From contig SBLD01000001.1 of the NCBI GenBank assembly GCA_004551485.1, positions 228,424 to 292,423 of the forward strand: 64,000 nt of DNA, written 5' to 3'. Each line of letters opens with the position of its first letter. The stretch's first letter is position 1. The notes below the pieces were generated by a model. It was given only the letters and a program-made list of their open reading frames with translations, ran no database searches and had not been told where the DNA came from. Position numbers and translations under genes: made by a program. Below, piece after piece: positions 24,862 to 33,689 of this stretch. This stretch comes from Billgrantia azerbaijanica (GTDB lineage: Bacteria; Pseudomonadota; Gammaproteobacteria; Pseudomonadales; Halomonadaceae).

Positions 24862-26304
24862 TCAGAGTAAGCCAAGCACGAACCACCAGGCCATCTCCAG
24901 CGGCACCAGTGCCACGATGCCCACCGCGAACAGCGCCAGGCAGAACTTGGTCATCGCCGCCAGCGGCAGTTGGGTCATCTGCAGGGCGGCCAGGAGCGGG
25001 GGCGCCTGATAGGGCAGCAGCACGTTGGAGAAGGCGAGCACCTGGGTCATCAGCACGGCCATCAGCGAGAGTCCGGTCGCGTCGGCCAGGCTTGCCGCGG
25101 CGGGGGTCATGATGGCGGGCACGCCGGGCAGGCTGACCACGATCGCGAACAGGGTGGAAATGGCCGTCAATGCCAGGGCACTCCCGAGCGGTTGGTCGGG
25201 CGCGAAGGCCACGTGGCGCCCTGTCCAGGCAATGGCGGCCTCCCCCAACCCCGTCGCCGCAATGACCGCTCCCAGGCCGATGATCCCCGCCACGAAAAAC
25301 AGCGACCCGTAGTTGACCTGTTCGTTGATGCATTTGCCGGGTGTCAGGCGCGACGCCGGCAGCAGGCAGTAGAGCGCCGCGCCCAGGCCGACCCAGCCCG
25401 GCGAGATCCCGTGCAGGCCGTCGGTCAGCCACAGGAGGATGCAGGCGACGAGAACGCCGACGAGTCGCCGCTCCGCGCCGCTCATGGGAGAGGGGGCGGG
25501 GCGAGCCTCGGTGTCAGTGGCGACGGGGGCGCGGTCGGGAAACATCCAAAGCGCCAGGAGGGCCACGGCCGCGGCCTTCAGGAGGCCAAGCACGGGGAAG
25601 TGCAGGATCAAGTAGTAGCCGTACGAGAACTGCTCACCGTAGAGGCTCTCCGCCATGCCGGACAGGATCATGTTGGGCGCATTGGAGGGCAGGATGCTGA
25701 ACGCGGGGGCCCAGGTACCGAACACGGCGGCGATCAGCATGCCCGTTCTGCCGTTCGAGCCGGGGTGATAGCCGAGGCGATCGGCCAGCGCCATGATCAG
25801 CGGGAGCAGCAGGAAGATACGGGCCATCGAAGAGGGGATGATGAAGGCCAGCGCCAGCCCCGCCAGCGTGATTCTCAAGATCATCCCGGCGTAGGTGTCG
25901 CCGAGGCGACTGGAAAGCAGCTGCGCGATACGCTGGCCCAGGCCCGTATGGCGAATGGCGATGCCCAGCACGATGCCCCCGAAGAACAGCCAGAAGGTCG
26001 AGGAGTGAAATCCGGAGAAGACCGTCTCGGTTGGCGCCAACTGGAACAGGGTGGCGATCAGGAAGAAGGCGAGTGCCGGCCAGTATTCCGGCACGGCCGC
26101 CGTGGCCCACAGGCCGATGCAGAAGATCACGAGCGCCGCGGTGCCCGCCATCGGCAGCGGCAGGTGCAGGGAGAGCAGGCCGCCGACACTCCCGGCGGCG
26201 ACGAGCACGCCGATGACACGCCATGCTGGCGTACTCGATGCCCGAGCTCGGTCGGAGGCCGTCGCTCGATCTTGCTGGGTAGGGACCTGTACGGGGTCTG
26301 CCAT
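24862..26304 (-). CDS. DASS/SLC13-family anion:sodium symporter
   Basis: The 480-residue protein has about 11-13 transmembrane helices, with ATAAVPEYWPALAFFLIATL, SILPSNAPNMILSGMAESLY and a C-terminal SLPGVPAIMTPAAASLAD resembling the SNT/SPT signatures of SLC13 transporters for dicarboxylates or sulfate. The ATG at 26304 has GGAG at a 6-nt distance, better than the upstream in-frame ATG. A broken LysR gene lies immediately downstream on the same strand, so local control may be lost. Substrate unknown. Confidence 0.85.
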   Translation of the reverse strand: MADPVQVPTQQDRATASDRARASSTPAWRVIGVLVAAGSVGGLLSLHLPLPMAGTAALVIFCIGLWATAAVPEYWPALAFFLIATLFQLAPTETVFSGFHSSTFWLFFGGIVLGIAIRHTGLGQRIAQLLSSRLGDTYAGMILRITLAGLALAFIIPSSMARIFLLLPLIMALADRLGYHPGSNGRTGMLIAAVFGTWAPAFSILPSNAPNMILSGMAESLYGEQFSYGYYLILHFPVLGLLKAAAVALLALWMFPDRAPVATDTEARPAPSPMSGAERRLVGVLVACILLWLTDGLHGISPGWVGLGAALYCLLPASRLTPGKCINEQVNYGSLFFVAGIIGLGAVIAATGLGEAAIAWTGRHVAFAPDQPLGSALALTAISTLFAIVVSLPGVPAIMTPAAASLADATGLSLMAVLMTQVLAFSNVLLPYQAPPLLAALQMTQLPLAAMTKFCLALFAVGIVALVPLEMAWWFVLGLL

Positions 26305-26659
26305 GATCATCTCCGCTTCCATTCGGGGGCCTGTCAGGCAACGACTCTACCCAGTGGCGGCACTGGCCATCCAATCGTTTGTGCGGAGGCCAGCCCTCGG
26401 TCTGGCCGAGGGCTGGTGCTGCGTCATTGCTGTACTCTGGCATGGGACATGGATCTGGTGGCCGGACTCATCTTCGTCGGCCTGATGACGGGGCTGATGC
26501 CGGCGCCTTCCTGATCGCCAAGGGATAAGGGCGCGGCTTGCAACATCATGGCGAGGAAAAGTGGAGTGGGCTAGGGTAGGTAGCATTACCGTTGCCGCTT
26601 TGCCTCCATTCCTAAGCCGCGCATGCGGCAGGCGTCATGGGTATTGAAAAGGAAATGAA
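26305..26659. other. 355-nt gene-free region
   Basis: It holds the promoter region of the symporter on one side and of the NTF2-like gene on the other. A 21-codon plus-strand frame at 26450-26515 (MDLVAGLIFVGLMTGLMPAP) is too short and lacks a ribosome site. Confidence 0.55.
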
Positions 26660-27043
26660 ATGACGTTCGAAGAGTTGCAATCTGAAGTGTATGAAACATA
26701 CATGAAATATTATGTGGAAGGGTTCAAGAACAACGACGTCTCGTTGATCGATGAAATGGTCAGGTACCCCATTGCTTATATTAAGAATGGTGCGGTCACG
26801 ATGTGTGACTCGTATCCGATAGATCCAAAGGCTCTCAAGAAAGAGAAGGGGTGGGATCATTCCGTCGATTGGGAATTCGACGTTACCGCTGTCAACGATA
26901 GTGAGGCACATGCCGTCGCTTCGGCAGTCAGGTGCCGAAAGGATGGATCGAAAATCGAAAGTGTTCATGGGTTCTATGCGTTCACGAAGACGGAGGACGG
27001 CTGGAAGATGTATGCCGTTGCTGATATGACGTTCCAGCCATGA
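26660..27043 (+). CDS. NTF2/SnoaL-like small protein
   Basis: The 127-residue protein (MTFEELQSEVYETYMKYYVE) has the alpha-helix plus curved-sheet pattern of NTF2-like proteins: EGFKNNDVSLIDEMVRYPI, then strands ending HGFYAFTKTEDGWKMYAVAD. Such proteins are small-molecule binders or isomerase-like. AAGGA precedes the ATG. GC content is clearly below the neighbours, hinting at transfer. No partner gene is evident. Confidence 0.7.
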   Translation: MTFEELQSEVYETYMKYYVEGFKNNDVSLIDEMVRYPIAYIKNGAVTMCDSYPIDPKALKKEKGWDHSVDWEFDVTAVNDSEAHAVASAVRCRKDGSKIESVHGFYAFTKTEDGWKMYAVADMTFQP

Positions 27044-27126
27044 CGAAACGTAGCGGTTCGCGGCATTAGCCGCAGGGTGTGCTGACCCCAGGGGGCATTG
27101 CAGTGGTAACAACGCAAGGGAGTGTC

Positions 27127-28140
27127 ATGGCTTCGATTCGTCGTCAGCTGGTTGCCTTGATCGAACGGGGCGCGATACCGCGGGAGCAGGTGGCGTGCGC
27201 CGTGCGGCTCTCCGGGCTCTATCCCTCGGGGCGGGCGTGGGCCCGGTTCCTGGATCGGCTGCTGCTGTGGCTGGGCTGCCTGGCGCTGGCCTTCGCGGTG
27301 CTGTTCTTCATCGCCTACAACTGGTCCGGGATGGGACGCTGGCTGCGCTTCGGGCTGGTGGAGGCGTCGCTGGTGGCGGCTATCGGCGTCTACTGGTGGG
27401 CCGAAGGGCGCGGCGCGGTGGATGACACAGTCGTGGATGACATAGTCGTGGATGACATAGTGGCCCGGGTGGCGCTGACGGCGGCTGCCATATTGCTGGG
27501 CGTGCTGCTGGCGCTGTTCGGCCAGGTGTACCAGACCGGCGCCGATCCCTGGCAGCTGTTCTTCGCCTGGGCCGTGCTGATGTTGCCCTGGGCGCTGGTC
27601 GCGCGCTTCGCCGTGCTCTGGGTGCTGTGGTTGGGGCTGCTCAACATTGCCATCCTGCTCTACTACCGCACCTGGGGCGGGGCCTTCGGCGTCCTGTTCG
27701 GGAGCGAAACCTCCGCCCTGTGGGGCGTGTTCGGGCTCAACACCTCGGCGCTGGTGCTCTGGGAACTGGGGGCGCGGCGCTGGCAATGGCTGGCGGCCGC
27801 CTGGGCCCGGCGGCTGGTGGCGCTGGGCAGCGGCATTCCCGTCACCCTGCTGCTGACGATGGCCATCGTCGAGGCGCGTGGGGCACCCTCGCTGGCGCTG
27901 CTGGTGTATCCCCTGTGGCTGGCGGCGATCTACGTGGTCTACTGCTACGTGAGCCCTGACCTGTTCATGCTGGCGGGCGGCTGCCTGTCGGCGATCGTGG
28001 TCACGGTCATGTTCCTGGCCAGGCACCTGCTCTGGCAAGCCGAGGCGGCCGGTTTCCTGTTGCTGTCCCTGGCGGTAGTAGGCTTGGGGGCCGCGGCCGT
28101 CTTCTGGCTCAAGCGGCTCCATGCGGAGATGCACTCATGA
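27127..28140 (+). CDS. DUF2157 membrane protein
   Basis: The 337-residue protein starts MASIRRQLVALIERGAIPRE with a short cytoplasmic helix and then about eight or nine transmembrane segments, matching the DUF2157 family. The ATG follows GGGAG. It is the first of three overlapping genes (DUF2157, DUF4401, GDYXXLXY), a combination seen together in proteobacteria and presumed to form a membrane complex of unknown role. An in-frame 15-bp tandem triplication lies in a loop. Confidence 0.85.
   Translation: MASIRRQLVALIERGAIPREQVACAVRLSGLYPSGRAWARFLDRLLLWLGCLALAFAVLFFIAYNWSGMGRWLRFGLVEASLVAAIGVYWWAEGRGAVDDTVVDDIVVDDIVARVALTAAAILLGVLLALFGQVYQTGADPWQLFFAWAVLMLPWALVARFAVLWVLWLGLLNIAILLYYRTWGGAFGVLFGSETSALWGVFGLNTSALVLWELGARRWQWLAAAWARRLVALGSGIPVTLLLTMAIVEARGAPSLALLVYPLWLAAIYVVYCYVSPDLFMLAGGCLSAIVVTVMFLARHLLWQAEAAGFLLLSLAVVGLGAAAVFWLKRLHAEMHS
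27418..27462 (+). repeat. 15-bp tandem repeat, three copies, inside the DUF2157 gene
   Basis: GTGGATGACAYAGTS is repeated three times head to tail, encoding VDDTV-VDDIV-VDDIV. The copies are nearly identical at DNA level, so the expansion is recent. It adds an acidic loop between membrane segments. Confidence 0.9.
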
Positions 28141-29207
28141 GTCGTCCCACGATGCCCCTGCGGGCACGGCTCGCCCAGGCCGGCATCGTTGTGGCCGGCG
28201 ATGACGAGGCGCCGGTGCGGGAAATGCCCTGGTTCGTGCGGGCGCTGCAGGCCTTTTCGGGCTGGCTGGCCGCCCTGTTCCTGCTGGGCTTCATTGCCCT
28301 GGGGGTGGCGTTCGTCATCGAGAGCCACGTTGCCTCGACCGTGCTGGGGCTGGCGATGATCGCCGTTGCCTATGCGCTGCTGCGCAAGACCCCCGGCGAC
28401 TTCGTCGAGCACCTGGCGTTGGCCATCAGCCTGGCGGGGCAGCTGCTGGTGGCCTGGGCGATCGGCTCCGCCCTGGACGGGCTCTCCGCCGGCCTGTGGT
28501 GGGCCTTGCTGGTGCTGCAGGCCGGGCTGGCGCTGGTGATGCCCAGCCTCACGCACCGCACCTTCTCGGCCTTCGCCGCCGGCCTGGCGCTCTACCTGGC
28601 CCTGGCGGAAAGCGGAGTGCCCTTTGTCGCCAGCGGCCTGGTGCTGCTCGCCGCGACCGGGATCTGGCTGAACGAGTTTCGCCGGCCGGCTCGCCTGCGG
28701 CAAACCCAGGCGTGGGGTTACGGCCTGCTGCTGGCCTTGCCGGCCATGCAGTCCCTGGGGGATTTCGGCCGGCCGCTGCTGGGGTGGCGCCCTGGCCCTG
28801 GCGAGGAGGCGCTGGCCTGGAGTGGGCCGTGGCTGGGAGAGGCCCTGGCCGCGCTGGCGCTGTGGCTGCTGCTCCGGCACGTGTTCCACCATCGCGAGCA
28901 GGCTGTCGAGCCGGCGAAGCGGGTGGCCGCCTATGGCGCCGTGGCCGTGCTGATGCTGGTCTCGCTCCAGGCCCATGGCGTGACCCAGGGCGCGGTGGTG
29001 GTGGCGCTGGGCTTTGCCATCGGCAACCGCCTGGTGGTGGGGCTCGGCGCGATACTGCTGCTGTTATCCATCGCCAGCTACTACTACCGGCTCGATGCCA
29101 CTTTGCTGATCAAGGCACTGACGCTCGCCGTCATCGGCGTGTCGTTGCTGGCGATGCGCTGGGGGCTGCGGCACTGGTGGGCCAGGGAGGGGCAGGGCGA
29201 TGAATAA
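28137..29207 (+). CDS. DUF4401 membrane protein
   Basis: The 356-residue protein has a short hydrophilic start (to about residue 35, MPWFVRALQAF) and about ten transmembrane segments. The start overlaps the DUF2157 stop (ATGA) and its own end overlaps the next gene by 8 nt. Family and order identify it as the DUF4401 partner. Biochemical role unknown. Confidence 0.85.
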   Translation: MSRPTMPLRARLAQAGIVVAGDDEAPVREMPWFVRALQAFSGWLAALFLLGFIALGVAFVIESHVASTVLGLAMIAVAYALLRKTPGDFVEHLALAISLAGQLLVAWAIGSALDGLSAGLWWALLVLQAGLALVMPSLTHRTFSAFAAGLALYLALAESGVPFVASGLVLLAATGIWLNEFRRPARLRQTQAWGYGLLLALPAMQSLGDFGRPLLGWRPGPGEEALAWSGPWLGEALAALALWLLLRHVFHHREQAVEPAKRVAAYGAVAVLMLVSLQAHGVTQGAVVVALGFAIGNRLVVGLGAILLLLSIASYYYRLDATLLIKALTLAVIGVSLLAMRWGLRHWWAREGQGDE

Positions 29208-29718
29208 GCGCATCGTGGCCGTGGCCACGCTGGTGATCCTGGCCGCGGTCAACTGGGCCATCTGGGAGAAGGAAAGGCACCTGGCCGAGGGCGAGGTGGT
29301 GTACCTGGCGCTGGCGCCGGTGGACCCGCGCTCCTTGATGCAGGGCGACTACATGGCGCTGAACTTCGCTGTCGGGAACCGGATACGCGCAGCCTTGCGC
29401 GAACGGGAGCGGGGCAACGAGACGGCGAATGCCGTCAACGGTCGGGTCGTCGTGAGCCTGGATGAGCGGCGCGTGGCGCACTTCCAGCGACTGGAATCCG
29501 GGGAAGAGGACCTGGCGGACAGCGAGATGCGGCTGCGCTATCGTCTGCGCAATGGCCGGGTCAAGTTTGCCACCGACGCCTTCTTCTTCCAGGAGGGCCA
29601 GGCCGAGCGCTACGCGGCCGCGCGCTACGGCCGATTCCGCGTCAACGACGAGGGCGAACCCCTGCTGGTCTCCCTGCACGACGACGACCTCGCGCCGCTG
29701 GGCGAGGTGAAGCGGTAG
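29200..29718 (+). CDS. GDYXXLXY-domain membrane-anchored protein
   Basis: The 172-residue protein has one N-terminal transmembrane segment (about 5-22) and the defining motif QGDYMALNF at about 47-55, where the family consensus is GDYxxLxY. The rest (ADSEMRLRYRLRNGRVKFATDAFFFQEGQ) is exported. It is the third gene of the DUF2157/DUF4401 operon. Confidence 0.88.
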   Translation: MNKRIVAVATLVILAAVNWAIWEKERHLAEGEVVYLALAPVDPRSLMQGDYMALNFAVGNRIRAALRERERGNETANAVNGRVVVSLDERRVAHFQRLESGEEDLADSEMRLRYRLRNGRVKFATDAFFFQEGQAERYAAARYGRFRVNDEGEPLLVSLHDDDLAPLGEVKR

Positions 29719-29762
29719 TCGGCCTGGATAGCGCAATGTGCATCGTTTGGCGTCTCGCGAGC

Positions 29763-30869
29763 TCACCCACGCCGCCGGAAGCGCATGGCGGTGCGGACCC
29801 GTTCGTGGGCCATGGCGACGGCTGCCGTGCGCGGGATCACGTCGTCGGCCTTGGCCCGGCTCAGCACCTCGTCGAGGTTGTGGCGAACCTTCTCGTCGAT
29901 GCGTGACAGGGCGTCGTTCTCGCTGCCGCCGCGGTATTCGACGGCGGCGCAGATCACCCCGCCGGCGTTGACGATGAAGTCGGGCAGCACCAGCACGCCG
30001 CGCTGGGCGAGCCTGTGCTCCGCCGCTTCGGTCACCGGGATGTTGGCGCCCTCGGCCACCACCCGGGCCTGGAGCCGGTCCTGGTTGCCCTCGTGGATGA
30101 CGTCGGGGCGCGCCGCGGGCACCCAGACGTCGCATGCCACGTCGATGATGGCGTCGCGCTCCCGGGCCTCGCCGTCGGCGAACTCGGCCACCGGCCGGCC
30201 GCTGCGCTTCCACGCGATCAAGGCCTCGATGTCCAGGCCGTCAGTGCGATAGAGCGTGCCGGCGGAGTCGCTGGCCGCCACCAGCACGGCGCCGCGTTGG
30301 GCGAGATAGCGCGCCGCGTGCATGCCCACGGCGCCGAAGCCCTGGACGGCAATGCGCGCGCCCGCGAGCTGGAAGTCGCCGTGGCGCTGGGCCGCCTCCA
30401 CCGCCGCGGCCAGGCCGTATCCCGTGGCGCCGATCTCGTCCAGGGGGATGCCGCCGAGCTCCCGGGGCAGGCCCACCGAGCGGTGGATCATGTCGTGGAC
30501 CCAGGCCATGGCGGTCTCGTTGGTGCCCATGTCCGGTCCGGGAATGTAGTCCGTGACCTCGCGGATGGCATAGGCATAGGCTCGCATCAGCCGTTCCTTG
30601 TCGGCGGTGGGCATGCGCGGATCGGCGAAGATCACCGCCTTGGCGCCGCCATGGGCGAGTCCCGCGGCCGCATTCTTCAGCGTCATGGCGCGGGCGAGGC
30701 GGGCGCACTCCGCCAGGCTCACGTCCGGGGCCATGCGCGTGCCGCCGATCGCCGGGCCGGCCGCCACGTTGTCGATGACCACGATGGCGCGCAGCTGCGT
30801 GCCGGGGTCGTGCAGGTAGAGGACCTTCTCGGGCCCCAGTTCGTCGACGATAGCGAAGGCGTCGCTCAT
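29763..30869 (-). CDS. Glu/Leu/Phe/Val-type amino acid dehydrogenase
   Basis: The 368-residue protein catalyses NAD(P)-linked oxidative deamination of an amino acid. Substrate-binding K65 (MTLKNAAAGLAHGG) and catalytic K77 (GGAKAVI) match the leucine dehydrogenase pattern; GPDMGTNETAM and GATGYGLAAAVE follow, and the NAD-binding motif is GFGAVG. The size is nearer leucine/phenylalanine dehydrogenases than glutamate dehydrogenase. AGGGAGG precedes the ATG. Substrate choice is uncertain. Confidence 0.88.
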   Translation of the reverse strand: MSDAFAIVDELGPEKVLYLHDPGTQLRAIVVIDNVAAGPAIGGTRMAPDVSLAECARLARAMTLKNAAAGLAHGGAKAVIFADPRMPTADKERLMRAYAYAIREVTDYIPGPDMGTNETAMAWVHDMIHRSVGLPRELGGIPLDEIGATGYGLAAAVEAAQRHGDFQLAGARIAVQGFGAVGMHAARYLAQRGAVLVAASDSAGTLYRTDGLDIEALIAWKRSGRPVAEFADGEARERDAIIDVACDVWVPAARPDVIHEGNQDRLQARVVAEGANIPVTEAAEHRLAQRGVLVLPDFIVNAGGVICAAVEYRGGSENDALSRIDEKVRHNLDEVLSRAKADDVIPRTAAVAMAHERVRTAMRFRRRG

Positions 30870-31173
30870 CTCCCGTCCTCCCTACGGTGCCTGCCTTCAA
30901 GCTAGCAGGCCGACCGGCGGTGGTGCCCGCTGGCAGCGCGCAAGGTGCGGTGAGCCGCCGCGTTGCCCGGCGTCTTGTCATCCCACCTGATGGGTTTTCT
31001 CAACCCACAGCTGACTTCGGTTTCCTGTGGAGCCCGGCACCGTCCTCGACTTGACTGAGTAAGGCAGCGAGCGTCGCTGCAGGTAGTGGTTGGGCATTCA
31101 TCGGACCGGCGACCGGGGGCGATAGTGGCAGGGAAGCGATGGTGGCAGGTCCTGCGGAGGGGAGGAGTGAGCG
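30870..31173. other. 304-nt divergent intergenic region
   Basis: It carries the promoters of the dehydrogenase and of the secreted hypothetical gene. No open frame or strong repeat was seen. Confidence 0.5.
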
Positions 31174-31749
31174 ATGAGAAGGCGTATTCCCTGGCGGACC
31201 ACCCTCGGCCTGGCTGCCGGTGGGCTGGCCGTGGCGCTAGCGGGCCCGGTGGTCGCCGAAGAGGGCATGACCGACGAGGACAAACTGAAGGATGCGCTGA
31301 GCGCCACCTGGCCGGGCATGGTCGAGGGGGCCAGCGTGGTCGACTGGGAGGGCAACGTGCTGCAGGAAGGCGGCAACGGCTTCACCTGTCTGCCGTCGCC
31401 GCCGAATCTGGCGGGCACCGCTCCGATGTGCCTGGACGCGGTGTGGCTCGAATGGGCCAAGGCCTGGCAGAACAAGGAATCCTACACGGCCGATAGTGTG
31501 GGCATCGCCTACATGCTCCAGGGCGACGAGGGCGCGAGCAACGTCGATCCCTTCGCCATGGAGGCCACCGAGGACAACCAGTGGGTAGTGGAGGGGCCGC
31601 ACCTGATGATCATCGCCCCGCCGGCACTGCTGGAGGCGTTTCCCAGCGATCCCCACAGCGGCGGGCCCTACGTGATGTGGGGCGGCACCGACTACCAGCA
31701 CCTGATGGTGCCGGTCGGGGCGCGGCCCGAGGGCGAGACCATGGAGTAG
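31174..31749 (+). CDS. Secreted hypothetical protein
   Basis: The 191-residue product has a signal peptide: a basic start MRRRIPWRTT, a hydrophobic core and cleavage near VVAEEG at about residue 29. The mature part contains two cysteines (FTCLPSPP, PMCLDAVW) and reads VEGPHLMIIAPPALLEAFPS and GGPYVMWGGTDYQHLMVPVG near the end. I do not recognise an enzyme family. A GGGGAGGAG site precedes the ATG. Confidence 0.75.
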   Translation: MRRRIPWRTTLGLAAGGLAVALAGPVVAEEGMTDEDKLKDALSATWPGMVEGASVVDWEGNVLQEGGNGFTCLPSPPNLAGTAPMCLDAVWLEWAKAWQNKESYTADSVGIAYMLQGDEGASNVDPFAMEATEDNQWVVEGPHLMIIAPPALLEAFPSDPHSGGPYVMWGGTDYQHLMVPVGARPEGETME

Positions 31750-31771
31750 ACGGGTATGCGAGCCGTGCCGG

Positions 31772-32377
31772 TCACACAAACGCCGTCTGCCGGAAGCTCT
31801 CCCTGCCGCGGAGCGCGCCATGCCAAGTCGCTAGTTCCCGGTGCCGGCTGGGCCAATCGAGCTCGGGCAGGCGAAACGCCAGGTAGTCGAGCGCCACGCC
31901 GACGACGATGTCGCCAAGGGTCAGCGGATCCGGTTCGCCCCTCGCGGTGCGCTCATGCGCTTCGAGGGTGGCCAGCAGTCGCATGATGGCGCGCCGGCGG
32001 CGCTGGCCCAGCACGCCCGTGTCGGCCGCGCTGCCCTGGTGCTTGCGGGCAATCACCGTCGTGAAGGCGGCATCGATCAGGCCCTGGCCGAGTCCGGCGT
32101 GGCCCAGCACCTCGGCGAGCGCGGCGGCCGGCAGCAGGTCGGGGCCGCTGCCCCGCGCGTTGAGGTACTGGGCGATGAGCAGGGATTCACCGAGCGCGGT
32201 GCCGTCGTCGGTGACGAGGGCCGGCACCCGGCCCGCCGGGTTCACGGCCAGCAGGGCGGCGTCGTCGGCCCAGGGATCGCACCAGCGCAGGGCGACGGCC
32301 GCGGCCAACCCGCGCTCCAGGGCAACGATGCGTGCCGTCCGCGCATAGGGCGAGGTGGCGTTCAGGTACAGCTCCAT
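31772..32377 (-). CDS. Glutathione S-transferase
   Basis: The 201-residue protein has the thioredoxin-like N-terminal domain (MELYLNATSPYARTARIVAL, VNPAGRVPALV, LGESLLIAQYL) and an all-helical C-terminal domain with LTLGDIVVGVALDYL. GSTs conjugate or reduce with glutathione. AAGGAG precedes the ATG by 8 nt, which lies 3 nt after the stop of the MFS gene, so the two are one operon. Confidence 0.92.
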   Translation of the reverse strand: MELYLNATSPYARTARIVALERGLAAAVALRWCDPWADDAALLAVNPAGRVPALVTDDGTALGESLLIAQYLNARGSGPDLLPAAALAEVLGHAGLGQGLIDAAFTTVIARKHQGSAADTGVLGQRRRRAIMRLLATLEAHERTARGEPDPLTLGDIVVGVALDYLAFRLPELDWPSRHRELATWHGALRGRESFRQTAFV

Positions 32378-32379
32378 GG

Positions 32380-33591
32380 TCAGCGCTCCTTGGTGGGAAG
32401 GTAAGCGGTAGGCTGGCTTGCGGCGTTGCCGCCCCGGCTGAGCAGGATGAGGATGACCCCGGCGGCCAGCGCCAGGCTGCCCAGCGTGAAGAGCGGGTAG
32501 TAGGTGCCCGACGCGCTGTACAGGGCCGACATCGCGTAGCCGGCGATGGCTTGCGCGGCGGCGAAGACGGCGGTGGCGTAGCCCCACAGCCGCTTGTGCG
32601 CCGCGGGCCCTACCAGCTCGGCCAGCCGGCCGGAGGTGAGGGCGACGAGGGCCGGGATCATCGCCCCCACGAGCAGTGACGACAGCGAGCGGCCGATCAG
32701 GGTGAGCGAGAGCAGCGGGATCGCCACCGCCACGGCCTTGATCACGAATCCCAGCGTCAGCCCGACGTGCCAGCCCAGGTGCCTGGCCACGACGCCGGCC
32801 AGCAGCGGGCCGGCCACCGCGCCCACGCCGAACAGCGCCCATTGCAGCGAGGCCGCCCCGTGTCCCAGCCCGGCCTCGCGGGTCAGGAAGTCGACCCAGA
32901 ACACGGTGTGCGGCACGAAGCCCACCGCATCCAGGCCATAAGCCGCCATCACCAGCAGCACGGCCGCCGTGCCCAGCCGCCGGGCCGCAGCCGGTGGTGC
33001 CGATGCCGAGTGCGGAATGCCGGCGGGCTCGCCAAGACGCGCGACGCCCCGGTCGCCGGCCATGCCGGCCGCCAGCGACAGCAGGCCGAGTGCCAGCCAG
33101 GTGGCCGTCAGGCCGACCTCGAGCAGGAGCGGCACCAGGGTGGCCGACAGCAGGGCGCCCAGGCCGATGCCGGTGAAGACGAGGGCACCCACCGTGGCTC
33201 GGCGATCGGGCGGTGTGGCGGCCAGCGCCGTGGCGGGCCCGACCACCATCAGGATCGCCCCGGCCACGCCCGACACCAGCCGCCACACGAAGAACCAGCC
33301 GATGGCACCGGGGGTGGCGCAGGCCAGGAAACTCAGGCCGATGCCGGCGAAGGCGGCGGCCATGACCCAGCGGGGCGGGAAACGCTCGGAAAGGCCGTGC
33401 GCCGTGAGGGCGCCGATGAGGTAGCCCAGCAGGTTGGCGGCGCCCAGGTAGGCGGCCTGGGAGGCGGAGAACCACTGCTGCTCGATCAAGGCCGGCAGCA
33501 GCGGCGTGTAGGCGAAACGGGCCACGCCGATGCCGGCCAGCGTAGCCATGATGCCTGTCAGGAGCGCGGGAAGGTCGTGGGTGCGTGTCAT
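32380..33591 (-). CDS. MFS transporter, YbfB/YjiJ family
   Basis: The 403-residue protein has about 12 transmembrane helices; the family start LLTGIMATLAGIGVARFAYT and LPALIEQQWFSASQAAYLGA match YbfB/YjiJ exporters. Upstream and divergent is a LysR regulator, and the GST gene follows 3 nt after its stop, so a small inducible detoxification unit is likely. Start ATG 33591 has no clear ribosome site. Confidence 0.88.
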   Translation of the reverse strand: MTRTHDLPALLTGIMATLAGIGVARFAYTPLLPALIEQQWFSASQAAYLGAANLLGYLIGALTAHGLSERFPPRWVMAAAFAGIGLSFLACATPGAIGWFFVWRLVSGVAGAILMVVGPATALAATPPDRRATVGALVFTGIGLGALLSATLVPLLLEVGLTATWLALGLLSLAAGMAGDRGVARLGEPAGIPHSASAPPAAARRLGTAAVLLVMAAYGLDAVGFVPHTVFWVDFLTREAGLGHGAASLQWALFGVGAVAGPLLAGVVARHLGWHVGLTLGFVIKAVAVAIPLLSLTLIGRSLSSLLVGAMIPALVALTSGRLAELVGPAAHKRLWGYATAVFAAAQAIAGYAMSALYSASGTYYPLFTLGSLALAAGVILILLSRGGNAASQPTAYLPTKER

Positions 33592-33633
33592 GCGCACAGC
33601 GTACGCAAGCCGGCAGGTTCTTTAGAAGTGATT

Positions 33634-33650
33634 TATCGAGATGGCTGATA
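33634..33650. promoter_or_regulatory. LysR-type binding box
   Basis: TATC-N9-GATA is an inverted repeat of the T-N11-A type in the gap between the divergent LysR and MFS genes, where an autoregulating LysR protein should bind. Confidence 0.55.
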
Positions 33651-33689
33651 TCATGTAAAAAGATAGCAGAGGCCAAGCCGGGGTTCGCC

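Noticed and set aside
26450-26515. 21-codon hydrophobic frame MDLVAGLIFVG...
   Set aside because: It resembles a LysE-type start only loosely, is very short and has no ribosome site.
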